Below, piece by piece: positions 25,001-36,150 of a stretch of 64,000 nucleotides of DNA. The first letter of the stretch is position 1, and each line of letters opens with the position of its first letter. This stretch comes from Lotus japonicus (Eukaryota; Streptophyta; Magnoliopsida; Fabales; Fabaceae), in contig NC_080043.1 in NCBI RefSeq assembly GCF_012489685.1, positions 16,796,223-16,860,222 on the forward strand, in the 5' to 3' direction. A model generated the notes under the pieces. The model was not told the DNA's origin. It made no database searches and saw nothing but the letters and a program-made list of their open reading frames with translations. The position numbers and the translations under genes were made by a program.

Positions 25001-25460
25001 TATACGAGATTGGAGATCTCGACAGCTGAATCAAGTCGAGAATCCCGACATCCTTCCAGTGTTGCCTCTTATCTTCCTCAACCCTATCTAACCATTTCAG
25101 GTAAGCTTTGTCGTTAGCAGAGGGGTTAGGAGGAGCTGAACGGAAGGCTCGTTTTGGGTCAGCAAGAAATGGCATACGGTAAGAAGGTTGGAATGCCAAA
25201 ATAAGCTCCTCTCCCCTAACACTAGGATGAAATGACTCATGTTCTTCAGGGAGACTATTGGGCCTATCATGCTTCACTACTTTCAAAGGACCCAAAATGG
25301 CGCGTAAAGTACCATTAACAAAGAAAGGAATGAGTACCTGGGATTTCCAGATAGCTCTCTTCTCTGCTTCGTTGGGAGGTTCCGGGATTGCCACGCGCTT
25401 GGATTCATCCAGCTTAAGCTCAGTGGCCAACGGAATGGTCTGCTCAGGATTGGAAGCCAT
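21977..25460 (-). CDS. Antisense five-exon plant mobile domain (PMD) protein of Tat element A
   Basis: Exons inferred from frame continuity and GT...AG: 25460-23441, 23377-23244, 23172-23020, 22937-22701 and 22612-21977. Joined, they give 1060 codons with no internal stop. Exon 1 (about 673 residues) has the plant-mobile (aminotransferase-like, PF10536 type) domain: HVPFGMITPTLLDVAAITGLWP near 170-195, and HVAFLLYWLSAYVFCTKSL and LLHEGRQLAMARLVLG near 240-290. Exons 2-4 give an acidic run (IEDDDDDDEDD), basic clusters (SRKRKPKP, possible nuclear signal) and Ser/Pro-rich linker. Exon 5 is helical. PMD proteins occur as host genes (MAIN/MAIL1 type) and inside retrotransposons; here the gene lies antisense between pol and the 3' LTR. 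Its cellular role is unknown; nuclear localisation is a guess. Confidence 0.75.
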
Positions 25461-25575
25461 TGAAGGAAACGGTAGATATTCTAGAGAAAACGGAAGAAGA
25501 TGAAGTGAGAAGTCTTGGGGAAGGAGCTGAAGGTTTGAGAAAAGAGTAAAGCTTGAACGAGGACTACCAAGAGGG

Positions 25576-25583
25576 TATTTATA
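25576..25583 (-). promoter_or_regulatory. TATA box for antisense PMD gene
   Basis: TATAAATA on the minus strand, about 120 bp before the ATG at 25460. The intervening leader is purine- and pyrimidine-mixed without upstream ATG in a good context. It suggests an internal, antisense promoter inside the retrotransposon. Confidence 0.55.
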
Positions 25584-25850
25584 AACAGAAGGGCAAACGG
25601 AACCCAGGCCGCATTGAGCAGTAATTTATAAAAATTTGGGGTCCAAGCGATTATTTTATTAGTTAACTCATGTCACCTCTCAGCTTTTTGGCATAGGTGA
25701 AATCATGGCCCTAAAAAGGCTATAACTGTCAGCTAGTGGAGAAGTCATCAGACGTTATGGCTGCTGATTGGACTTGAAGATCGAATGGTCGAGAGCACAA
25801 AGTATTTGAATCGTTAGAAAGCAAGACACCCAACATTCTTGGGGGGCAAC

Positions 25851-26678
25851 TGTTAAGCTAAAAATTACGAGTACTACGATTCTCGACATCATGGTGCAAA
25901 GGTATATTCTCGACAGAAAGGGTTACGGCGAGACCGGCGACTCAGCACATGGTGTCCCCCAAAGCCAAGTTAGTAAGAGCTATATCTCGACAAACTCAGC
26001 AGATGAAGGAATCTCGATCATCCTAACGGAAGAGGCAGTTACCGAGTAACAAGCAACTACAAGCACGTGCATATACCCACGATGCCACGAATAGCAACGG
26101 TTACCCACGACTCAGGACCACCCACGTGGCAATAGAGTCATGTGCGCGAAGACCACCGGCTGAACGTGGGTAAGGCGCCAAAATTCAAACCCACGAAGCC
26201 ATCATGCATTGAAGAAAAAAAACCGCCAAGAACGTGGAGGCAGAAACAGCACTATAAATAGAAGAAGCAGCAGCAAAAAGAAGGGTTCCCAACTCTAGCT
26301 CTGAAAATTCACCAAAAAGCTCCAAATGTCCGCATCAATGAGACTCAAGGAGCAATACGTGATGATGAAGGAGTATGTTGCAGAACAAACACTTTAGTTT
26401 TCCTGTATTTAAGCTTGTTAATTCCCAGTCCCTTTATGCATTTTTCTGTCGAGATCCTCATTTCTTGTAGCTTTTGTGTTATTTTGATGTATATGATTTC
26501 TTTGTAATCGACCCGTGCTTAATGAAATTCAGTTCTGTTTAAACCAACTCGTCGTTGTCGAAAAAGCACTTACACACGCACAACACTTTGGCAAAACGTT
26601 TTCTCAAAAGGACCCTGAATCTAAACTTCCTTTAGTCGAACTAAGAGGATATTTGTTTACCAAAAATCCATGTAAACA
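25851..26678 (+). repeat. 3' LTR of Tat element A
   Basis: 828 bp, about 99% identical by eye to 12514-13342, with TATA box at 26253-26260. It is preceded by the polypurine tract 'ttggggggcaac' at 25839-25850. Confidence 0.9.
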
Positions 26679-28771
26679 AATACCCTGCCCAAAGGGTCTT
26701 CTTTGATTGTTCTCGGATGCTATTCGGATGTCCACAACTTCCTTCACGAGATTCAGCTAACACGTACTCAGAATCCTCTTTATTCAAGCACTTCGACAAT
26801 GGAGAGGAAACTCCTTTTTCTATATAACCTTCGATTATTCACTGTATACAGAGCTGCTTAATTAATTAGTTTCTTAATACTTTTTCTTCCCGCTAATCTT
26901 CAGGGTTTCAGTGCACAATTTAATTGGGACCATCCATGAACCAACTTAACAATATTCATTACAAGCAAACTTTTACAATGGTAGAAAATTCAATCAACAA
27001 ACTGCCGTTAAAATAATAATTGTCTTTGAAAATAAATGTATTTAAACAACAAATGTTGTAGAAAATACAACCTGCCGTTAAAAGAACATAATTTGAATTT
27101 GCTTTTATTGGCGGTTAGAAACCATAGTTAAAAATTAAAATATACATCAAAAGTGATATAAATTTTGTAGCGATTATAACACGACATTATATGTAGAATG
27201 ACACATATTCTAACAGTTGGTCAAAGTCATTGCATATTGATCATACGATTCTCGTATAACAGCGACATTTTCCAATCCAACACAAGATTATTTTTTCTTG
27301 TAATGTTGTTCTTCGTCCTATTCCACTATGGATAGGATTTACATACAATGCTATCACCAACGATATTTTAAAAGTCAGTAGTCCATCGAAAAAATGTGAT
27401 TACCAACAGTTTGGAGTAATTACCAATGACTTATGATTGTCAATAATAATAAAATTTCTTGTACCAATGAGCAAATTATGAGGTATACAACACATCCTCA
27501 AGTATTTAGCATGCACATGCTAATAGTATATGTGTATTGTGTGTTGTACACTTGCTTGAATTATATCCTGCCCGTGATGAAAATAAGCGGGAGGCCCACA
27601 TGACGGGCTATTAGCTCAGTGGTAAAGCGCGCCCTTGACAATTGCATCATTGTGCCTGGATTGTGGGAGTGACAACAGTCGCATAAATGATATAATAGTT
27701 TTTTTGAACATAATATAATAGTTCAATCATCATGTAATGAATCATGAATTTAATGACAGTGCACCGTTAGTGTAAACATTTTTACACAGACATTCAATAA
27801 TGAGTCGATCGCCAAATCAGAAAACAACCTTTAAATTTAATTAATATAAAAAGGAACATTACTGCGTTTAAATACGTGACATTCAATTATTGGACGACTG
27901 TATAAAAATATTATATACTGAAAGTGCACAACTATTAAGGAGATCATTGTTTCACATTAACATTAATAAACAAATATCAACTAACTTGTTCATCAATAAC
28001 TTTGCTGAAAATAATTCTTTGAAAATATTCCAAACATATATATATTTCTCTTCCCACATCGATCACCATATATAATACAGTTCGACTTTTTATCAATAAA
28101 ATACAATTGTTATAGGTTTAGGATCTCTTACCAATTTTAAAATTGTATTTTGTGAGAATTTTAGACCGAACACTTATTGTCAACTTGACTCATAAAGCAA
28201 CCAACTAGGATTCAGTGAATTCCCTCAATAGGAATTTTTTTAAAAGAAAATTTGACCGAAGGTGTTAAATATCTAAACCTTTAACAATTACAATTTTAAG
28301 TTATTAATAGATTCCAACGATATAACCTTATTGGTTAAACAATCTACATTGTGTTATGATGGTACTATAGCACCAATGTAAGGAACATTCCTCAATCTCT
28401 AAACTACCCTAATAATTTGTTTTGACAGTTAAAATACCCTAATAATTAAATATGAAGATTTTGGAATTTATGAGAAAAGGAAAAAGTTAATGATAATTAT
28501 GAATGTTCTAAAAAATGGAATATTCATCAAAATCGATCGGTGAATGTACTTGTAACTTGTTTACGATTGTAACTATATGATATATAGTATCATATGAGAG
28601 GAAGATGTTTTTAGGTGAGAACATGAGAATAAATTATGACCATTAAATTTAATTTTAAACGGTCTAGATTAAAACATGGCATGAAATTTGTATTTTTAAG
28701 TGATCATGTGAGCATTAAATTATTTTAATGTTCATTCATGATTAGATCTAACGTTAGTGATTATATTTATA
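26679..28771. other. Intergenic AT-rich DNA
   Basis: No coding region, TIR or LTR that I can define. The first about 200 bp (with 'ctatataacc' at 26820) could be residual copia LTR sequence displaced by element A, but this is not demonstrable here. The plastid-derived fragment at 27604 lies in this stretch. The 61-residue ORF at 27890-28075 has no recognisable features. Confidence 0.6.
27604..27675 (+). pseudogene. Decayed plastid trnI-GAU 5' exon plus intron start (NUPT)
   Basis: 'gggctattagctcagtggta' matches the 5' half of plastid tRNA-Ile(GAU). The sequence then runs on through 'attgcatcattgtgcctgg', which corresponds to the beginning of the plastid trnI intron. Differences from the plastid sequence as I remember it are mostly C-to-T or G-to-A transitions, including the anticodon region (CTGATAA to TTGACAA). 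That pattern fits methylated, decaying nuclear plastid DNA. It is not a functional tRNA: only one exon is present and the intron is group II. Confidence 0.75.
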
Positions 28772-28773
28772 TA

Positions 28774-29087
28774 CTCCCTTCGTTCCTGATCTTTTGTTGT
28801 TTAAGGTTATGCACATTGTTTAAGAGTGCAATCATTGATATATTTGTTGACATAAACACCCCTATTTAATGTTCTCTTATAGTGAAGAGAGAGAATAATA
28901 GTTATTGGTTAAGAAATTTGTTATGATTTTGATTGGTGAAAATAAGAGGTGGTAGGTGAGAGGTATAGTATTAAATGAGGGTATATATGAAATAAATTGA
29001 GAAAAAATGCATTGGATTTGTAAAACAACAAAAGTTTTGGAATTTAGGCCAAAAGTTAAAACAACAAAAGATTAGGAACGGAGGGAG
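28774..29087. mobile_element. Stowaway-type MITE
   Basis: 314 bp with terminal inverted repeats beginning CTCCCTTCGTTCCTGATCTT and ending ...AGGAACGGAGGGAG, flanked by TA on both sides (28772-28773 and 29088-29089). The CTCCCTCCGTTCC terminus is the hallmark of Tc1/mariner-derived Stowaway elements. No coding capacity. Confidence 0.92.
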
Positions 29088-30840
29088 TATATACTAGTAC
29101 TATGACCCGTGCGATGCACGGGGGATAATATTTTTTTTCTTGCGAGTATTTTTTTAAAATCTGTGCTGTTTTTTATGTTCATTAAAAGTAAATTTATGAT
29201 TTAAAAAGACAAAATTATTTTTAGATATAAGCAAAACATAAATTAGTAAGTTTATTTTCCCGCTTACCTAAAAAAAAGTAAGTTTATTTTCCCCCATGGA
29301 TGTGTGCTTTTATTTTGTAAAAGTACAATTATTTTGTTTCTTATTTGTTTTTGTCCTTTTTTTATGAGCTTTGATTAAAAATTTACTCACAACTACATTG
29401 TATAAGAAGTCTTTGTCTATGTAAAATATCATCACGTAAATACTCTCAAGTTTTCTCCAAGCAAATTCTATCTTTGGAAGATATCAACCAAGTAGCAAAA
29501 AGTCTTCTAAAATTGTTTAAAATACCCCAATACAAAGCTTCTATTACTCCATCAATGTATTCTTTATCGTCTTCAAGTAAGCTCATCGCATAGCACACGT
29601 CCTTGTAGGTGTCTCATGTGTGTGCTCTTTGAATTCCCTAACTCATAAAAACCAAATAATAATAAAATAAATCATTTTTTTAAATATTTGAGGTAAATAG
29701 AAGAAGATATAGCATCATGACATGGGGCTTATAAAAAAAAATTGACATTGATAGGAGGACTGAAACTGTGAAATAAAATTTCAATGGAGAAGAGATAGTG
29801 GGAAGGTTATTTTTTGCATTGATATTATATTTAATATTAAAACCACCACCGTCAAGTTTTAAGGATTAATTTTAATTATTATTTAATTAATTATTCTATA
29901 AATAAAAGATTAAGAATCCATCTGCTTATCAGAAAAAGAAAAAAAAACGAATTCATCATCTAAAATATGGCCTATCAATTGCTTTTATGATGAAGCCAAA
30001 TTGCACAACTTTTTTTTATCAATTCCGTTCTTTTTACTTTTAATTAATTTTAAATTACGGGTATACTTTGCACTTTTTTATTATCATATTTTTGAATTCT
30101 ATTTGCTTAAAATTTTCAGTGCCATTTGCTTGCCCTTCATGGTGCTCTATGGATATGTTAGTGCCTTCACTACCCGTACATTCCCTTCAACCCAAAACTT
30201 AACATCATTGAAGTTTGGCATGCAAAACACTATTTCTATAAAGACATATTTTGAAGTTTCATTTCATGGAATGCAAGACAATATCTCAGCATTAAGAATA
30301 GCATTTCCATGAAAAAAGACTAAATAGGAAGCAAATGGGTTCCAAAAAAAGACTTCCATGTGCTAAAGAGTATTTAGTTTACTACAATATACTTAACAGG
30401 GCAAGAGCTAAATACCATTAAATTGAAAATCATAAATATAAGTAGAAAAGATAGAAACCCTCAGTTCTCATGTACCATCGATCATTTAGGCGTTGTAAGA
30501 TCCAAATCTGAAAATTAGAGATGCTAGAACAAATAAAAAAAACATAACCCAAACCATCCAAAAGCAAAATCAACTAAATAATAATCAAATAGTTAAATGC
30601 ATTAAGTGGTTATACATCAAAGAAAGAAGAGAATTGAAGTTCTATATAAGCTAAGAGAAGTAAAAATCCTAAACATACGAAAAATTATAACATATACCAC
30701 TTTTTAATTTATATAAAATTAAAATTACATATACATTAAAACAATGATTAGAAAGACTGATATTTATGAATATACCATGAAATCCCGCAAGAAACCCTAA
30801 AATGACCCCTAAACCCTTCAAACACACAAACAAATAATAC

Positions 30841-30915
30841 CTGTAGATATTTGAGAAGAAACTTGTAGACAAATGGAGTGACATAAGGGGCACCGGTTTC
30901 AACCTCTTCTGTCAT
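30841..30915 (-). pseudogene. Possible captured first exon inside Helitron
   Basis: An ATG at 30915 opens 25 codons (MTEEVETGAPYVTPF...) with balanced codon use. The segment ends CTACAG|GTATTA, a plausible splice donor, in the same orientation as the Helitron. The codons stand out from the AT-rich surroundings. I do not recognise the protein. It may be a host exon picked up by the element, or chance. Confidence 0.35.
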
Positions 30916-31706
30916 CTTAGATCAAATTGCTAGAGCTTAGAGCTATCTCAAATCACCCGAACAAATGCATATTGAAAGTAGTGAATAAAAATAGACGAAT
31001 TGGAGAATTACCCATATAATGCTCTATTTTTCTAAAGATTCCCTCTCACGGAGCAAGGATTGTCATTTCACCTTCAATAGCTTATTAGCAAATAGGTAAA
31101 TCATTCTAATTACGTTCCAACTAAAATCTTAATCACTTGTATAATAGTGCAGGTTGTGGGATTCAAAATCACGAAATAGAATTCAAAGTTGGAAAAAAAA
31201 ATTGAGCAATGCAAAAGAGATCAAATGATCTCAACATGCATCCTATGATAAACCAATCATGGTTTGATACCTTGAGGCCATATATGTTGCTAATTAACAT
31301 GTCCAGACTGTAGAACTTGAAAAATTGGTATGAAAATGATGCGTTTAAATACTGATAGAATAAGAAAATTCAGAAGAAGAAAGGATGACACACAAAAATA
31401 TTCATAATACAGACAATATCGATGACATTTAGAAGTTTTTATGAGAAAGGGGTAATGGAAATTTATAGAGGTAATGAAGCTAGAATGAAACAACTCACCT
31501 CTTGAAATTATTTTCAAAAAGTTGAGAATTTTTAGCAGGTGAAACGACAACTGTGAGACACCCATAATTATAGGATGTGTTACTCATTATTTTAATTTTT
31601 TTTATAAAGGAAGACTCAAAGTTTGAGCCTTTGAAAAAATCAAAGTAAATACCTTAACACATACTATGTGAAGTGCACTAAAACTAATTTATATAGTTGT
31701 AGAGTA

Positions 31707-32160
31707 AAAAGTTAGTGATGTGTTTTTTTTTTTAGTGTAATAATATTTAGTGTGCCCTATGGAATTCCATAACATATAATATTTAAGTAATAATAAATCC
31801 ATTTAAATTAATTGCAAAGTGAATAGTAAATGGATATAGGATGACATTGGTGGGAGGGGAAAGGTTAGTGATTTTTTTAGTGAAATCATAATGTGCCTTA
31901 TGGAATTTCATAACATATAATATTTAGTATTTAGCTAATAATAAATATATTTAAATTAATTGCAAGGTGAATAGTAAATATAATGGATATAGGATGACAT
32001 TGGTGGGAGGGGAAAGGTTAGTGGTTTTTTTTTAGTGAAATCATATTTAATATTTAATTCATTCAATAAATGAAAACTAAGTATGTTTTCCTATGGATGG
32101 AATTCCATAATTAATAACATCTAAATAATAATAAGTCTATTTAAATAAATTGTAAGGATG
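31707..32160. repeat. Tandem repeat of ~155 bp, about 2.5 copies, in Helitron
   Basis: Units share 'ccttatggaattccataacatataatattta', 'taaattaattgcaa.gtgaatagtaaat' and 'ggatataggatgacattggtgggaggggaaaggttagtg'. The third copy is diverged and ends next to the CACTA insertion. Such arrays are common inside Helitrons. Confidence 0.75.
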
Positions 32161-32348
32161 GTTAAGATCAAAACTAATCAACGGTCATGATTGATTTCCT
32201 AGAAAATATTCTACGAAATTACATAAAAATCCATGGTAACACTACAAAAAAAGTTAATTTTAGTGGCATGCAGTTTGTGGCGGTCTTACTTAGACCGCCA
32301 CTATTTCCAATTGTTTTTGAATAATTTAAATTTAAATTTATTAGGCTT

Positions 32349-32581
32349 TTGAATGAGAAATGTTTTCAACGCTGCTACCACGCGATTTTCATCTTCACCA
32401 TTCGCGATTCTTCTCCTTCTCTGAATCTCCACCTGTGGTCCCTTCATCCATCGATGGCTTCCCTCTCAGTTCCATCGAGCGAGGCGGTGGCGGCGGCGGC
32501 AGTGGCGGCGGCGGCGGCGGCGATGGCGGTGCAAGGAGTTCGAAGAGGAAGTTAGGGTTTTCTCAAAATCAGATACCCTAG
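32349..32581 (+). pseudogene. Gene-fragment-like 5' exon inside CACTA element
   Basis: Two overlapping short frames (32349-32555 and 32360-32581) cover a GC-rich stretch with runs of GGC giving poly-Ala or poly-Gly, preceded by a CT-rich leader. They are followed by AT-rich sequence with exon/intron texture (for example ATGGAAGATCAAAGCTC...CTT|GTAAGT at 33000-33028). This resembles the 5' UTR and first exon of a host gene carried by the transposon. No protein family is recognised and the frame choice is uncertain. Confidence 0.4.
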
Positions 32582-35540
32582 TTCAATCGTCGTTCGTATT
32601 TTGTTTCTTCACTCTCTGTTTCTTTGTTTGCTATGCTAATTAACATATTAGGGTTTTGTTGTTGTTTCTAGATTAACATGTTACCACGTTTCATATCACT
32701 GTTAAATTTCGGTTACTATTTAGTTGAATCAATCTGAAGAACACTTTCTTAATCGATAGTTTTCCTTGAATTGTGTAGGAATTGATTTGTTCCTTATTTT
32801 GCCTCTGCTACTGACTGAATTTATCAATTGTCACGGTCTATGAAATGTTTGAATTGTGAGTTGATGAAGCACTGAACTTGATGAAGCACTGAACTTGATG
32901 AAGCCATGATTTTTAAGCTATTTGGCAGGTTAATTCTTTTTGTATAACATGATTATTTTAGTTGAAGCATTTTTGTGGAATTCTGCAGTGACAATTTGAT
33001 GGAAGATCAAAGCTCTGGATCCTTCTTGTAAGTTTAGTATATATCAATTGGTTTTGGTGGCAAACTTTCATGTGAGAAGATCCTTAATAATGCAAATATT
33101 TGTATATTATCTACTAGATTCTCCTTCAAGAGTTGAATGCCAACAAGGGAAGAAATTGTTATAATATAATAGGAAATTTGCAGTGGGGTGTTCTTTTAGA
33201 GAAAACTATAATTAAGCTTGTAGTGGATAGTTATCTCAAATTGGTTATTCTGGTGTTTTTGATAGATGATTTCTTGTCTTTCAGAGTTTTGGGCAGCATG
33301 GAAGGGAGTTGATTACCTCAGAACTTGCTTTAAGGATTTTATCTATTCTAAGTGAAGAACAATTTCTACCCAGCATGGATCAATCTTCATTAAACAGTAT
33401 GCTTGACATGCTTGTCATAAAGATAAGTAGAAATTCCTGCCATAATTAAGTATGTGATAATCATGAAATCCATTGTGGAACTAAGCTATGATTTACAAGA
33501 TGCTAATAAAATATACCAAGTATGGATGGTGGTGTTATGTGCAAGTAAGCATTGAACTCTAATTTCACTTCTGGACAAATTGAATGTTGTATTCTATCCT
33601 TTGGGACTTTTGAGTACTTGTTGTGACTTGTGAGTGCCAAGTCTGCAATGCTACCTGTAAGTTCTAACCAATATTGCTATGTGAGGATCATTCAACATTT
33701 TTTTCCATGTCCTATGTGCTTCTGCATCAGACAACAATAGTTGCTTTCACAGACTGGCATAATAGTGCTTGTTTGATTCTATCTTTCTATGTAATAACTA
33801 GTTATGAATTCTCATATCTTTCTCTGCCAGTTGAATCTACTTTATCCTTCTCTTATGTCTCTTTATTTTGTCCTGTGCAGCACTACCTGCACAATCTCTC
33901 TTTCAATTCTTTTATTTCATGGTGAGCTTAAATAACTACTATGCCTTACAATATACTTTCCATATGATGCATACTCTGGTTTGTGATAGTGTAACATCTT
34001 GGAAGTTTCCTGAATATGTGTGGAGGACAACTTAGTTATTTATTTTGACTTTTTGAGCATTTCAAGTTCAATTAAAATTTTTATTTTATTTTATATTTGT
34101 AATTAAAGATGAATTGAAAGTGATTGGCAATTGCTTCCTACTGGAACATAAAGTACTCTACAGTTTGATACTTTCAAGGTGCTTTTCCTGTGTAGGTGTC
34201 TCCTTGTCCTGACCTCATTCTAGAAAATCCTGGTAATTTGAACCTGTTTTTCTTCCTATTTCAGTTTTTAACTCAATGATTTTGCCTTTCATTTTAATCA
34301 ATATTAACTGATCATAACTTTCTTATAAAGGTGAAAGCTTTGTGGCCAGCCATCAGCAATATTGAGTTTGTGATCCAGTTAGTATAATGAATCTTTATTA
34401 AAACAAGGATGATTGATAAAACTACAAGGGATGTGGAATGAGGTTCAAAGCCTTTCCTCTAGCCAAGATAACACTACTCTGATACCTATTATCATTTTAT
34501 GATTTTATCTTTTTTTTTTTCTGTAGTCTCTGCCTCTGATTCAAGTTCTTATTCATAGGTGTGTGTTTGTGTCTATAATATCTATATATTGTGTTTTCAT
34601 ATTTGTGGCTTAGATCTGAATTAAACTCCCGGATATCCTCTTTTGGTACTATTTGGTTCAATGATATGCAGATTCTGTTTATACTCTTAGTTAACCTTTT
34701 TAACAGAACTGCTTTTTTTTCCTAGTTGTTCTAGTGATTTAAGACTTCTATTAGATGTTATATTGGACAGGAGCTACCCTGTTGACCATCAAGGGAACCA
34801 GTTAACTCAGTTTCAGCAGCTACCTAAATGAAGCAGAAGTGGCAGCAGCTGAATAACAGAAAGCAACTAATTTGTTTGATACCATTCTCAGGTAATGCAG
34901 GTTGCTTTTAGAAAATTGCAGTGCATTATACCCCATTGTAGAAAGATATTTTGAATGGTGTGTCAGCTAGTTTTATCTGAGATATTGATTGAGAAAAATT
35001 GTAATTACAATTATTTTGCATAGTTTGTATGAAAACTACTAGATTTTTGGTTGGTTGCTGGGGGTAGATTATGGTTGGAGAGAGTGTAAGGTGCTGCCTC
35101 GAAGATAAATGCACTGTTTATAACTAGTTATAGTCAAAGAGAATATAGGATGAAAAGGAAAGTACTTGAGAAAACCAGAAGAAAGACTAAAAAGAGGGGG
35201 TATAGTAAGATATATAGTAATTTCCTGTTGATGTATACCTCAAAGAAAGTGATTGAGGAAATGAGATATAGAAAGTAGGACCTATTTGCCTTAGCTGTGG
35301 TACAGGGTCTTTGTTATGGGTATGCAACTAGTACTTAGAAAATTTGGTCCTAGAGAAAGAGAATTGAAGGAAAGAAATAGAAGAGATAGTGTCTGAAATT
35401 AATAATGTTGTGATTTAGTAGAGAACTTAATTGTCATATCCCTGCATTCCTTTGATCGTAATATGATTTAGAGAGAATTTAATTGTTGAAGCAAACAAGA
35501 ACAAGAATTTCAGCCCATAGTATGCGTTTTGTTAAAAGGC

Positions 35541-35762
35541 TTAATAGCTCTTTTGGTCCCTCACTTATCACAATTTTGGTCCCTCCAGAAAAAAATTAGC
35601 AAAACTAGTCCTTACATTTACACACTTTTGCCGTTTTAGTCCCAAAAAGGATCATTTTTGCAAAACATTAAGCAATGTGGAGGACTAAAAGTGCTAATTT
35701 TATTATTGGGGACAAAAAGTGCAAAATCGTGATAAGTGAGGGACCAAAGCCTTGTTAAAACA
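35541..35762. repeat. Foldback/MITE-like inverted repeat nested in CACTA element
   Basis: 'ttttggtccctcacttatcac' at 35551-35571 is the inverse of 'gtgataagtgagggaccaaa' at 35729-35748. The outer parts (ttaaaaggctt and agccttgttaaa) pair more loosely. The interior also has a smaller palindromic structure around 'ttagtcccaaaaaggatca'. It has no coding capacity and lies inside the CACTA, which lies inside the Helitron. Confidence 0.7.
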
Positions 35763-36050
35763 GTTTGTGGCGACTTTTGTGGCGGTCTTAAACCGCCAGG
35801 AATTGTTGTGGCATGAAAAACCAGCGGTCGGGTAGAAACCGCCACAAATACGGTTGTGGCATCCGAGAAGGTGGCGGGCACGTTGACCGCCACGTAAGCG
35901 TTTAGTGGCGGTCATAAACCGCCACAAACAGCAAAAAAGACCGCCACTAAAAAATACTTTTTTTGTAGTGTAAAATATTCATTCATGAGTCATAGTTATA
36001 TTGCATGACTATTTTACCCTCCTTGTTGCCAAACTTTGCTTTTATATAAT

Positions 36051-36098
36051 ATATAGATATAGATAGATATAGATAGATATAGATAGATAGATATAGAT

Positions 36099-36133
<35 letters not shown>

Positions 36134-36150
36134 TATATGTGTGTGTATGT
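36051..36150. repeat. GATA/TAGA microsatellite
   Basis: A run of 'tagata' and 'gata' units (about 36055-36132) followed by a short 'tatatgtgtgtgtatgt' tract. It borders directly on the Helitron 5' terminus at 36057. Confidence 0.95.

Larger units (their letters stand above)
12514..26678 (+). mobile_element. Ty3/gypsy Tat-lineage element A with antisense genes
   Basis: A 14.2-kb element bounded by LTRs at 12514-13342 and 25851-26678. The order is gag, protease, RT, RNase H, a second (archaeal-type) RNase H and integrase on the plus strand. A 5-kb block with genes on the minus strand lies between pol and the 3' LTR. Dual RNase H and a spacer after integrase define the Tat/Ogre lineage. No TSD is visible: gcaac precedes and aatac follows. 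By eye the LTRs differ by about eight substitutions and one indel. The plus-strand polyprotein has at least two nonsense mutations and several frameshifts. Confidence 0.92.
32240..35970. mobile_element. Non-autonomous CACTA (En/Spm) transposon
   Basis: Termini CACTACAAAAAAAG and ...CTTTTTTTGTAGTG form terminal inverted repeats. A 3-bp TSD, taa, is at 32237-32239 and 35971-35973. Subterminal regions carry many copies of a GTGGCGGTC/GACCGCCAC motif in both orientations (about 32277-32305 and 35763-35945), the binding-site arrays typical of CACTA elements. No transposase frame is visible in the 3.7 kb. The interior looks like gene-derived sequence with introns (see 32349-32581). Confidence 0.93.
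29094..36057 (-). mobile_element. Non-autonomous Helitron containing a CACTA element
   Basis: On the minus strand the element starts TCTATATATTATATAAAAGC at 36057. It ends CTAG at 29094, with a GC-rich hairpin (CCCGTGC-ATC-GCACGGG, 29122-29106) eight bases before the CTAG. Flanks are A and T (A|TC...CTAG|T), as expected for Helitrons, which make no TSD. No Rep/helicase is visible. About 3.2 kb are left after removing the nested CACTA element at 32240-35970. A Stowaway element ends six bases from its 3' terminus. Confidence 0.8.

Noticed and set aside
26679..26720. Diverged PBS after the 3' LTR of element A, implying a further tandem copy
   Set aside because: 'accctgcccaaaggg' resembles 'ggcacgcccagtggg' only weakly and the following sequence shows no similarity to the leader.
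27604..27675. Functional tRNA-Ile gene
   Set aside because: Only the 5' exon of a split plastid tRNA is present, the anticodon is altered and the rest is degraded intron.
32240..35970. Host gene with introns
   Set aside because: The block is exactly bounded by CACTA termini and TSD. The gene-like texture is cargo and no continuous coding frame was found.
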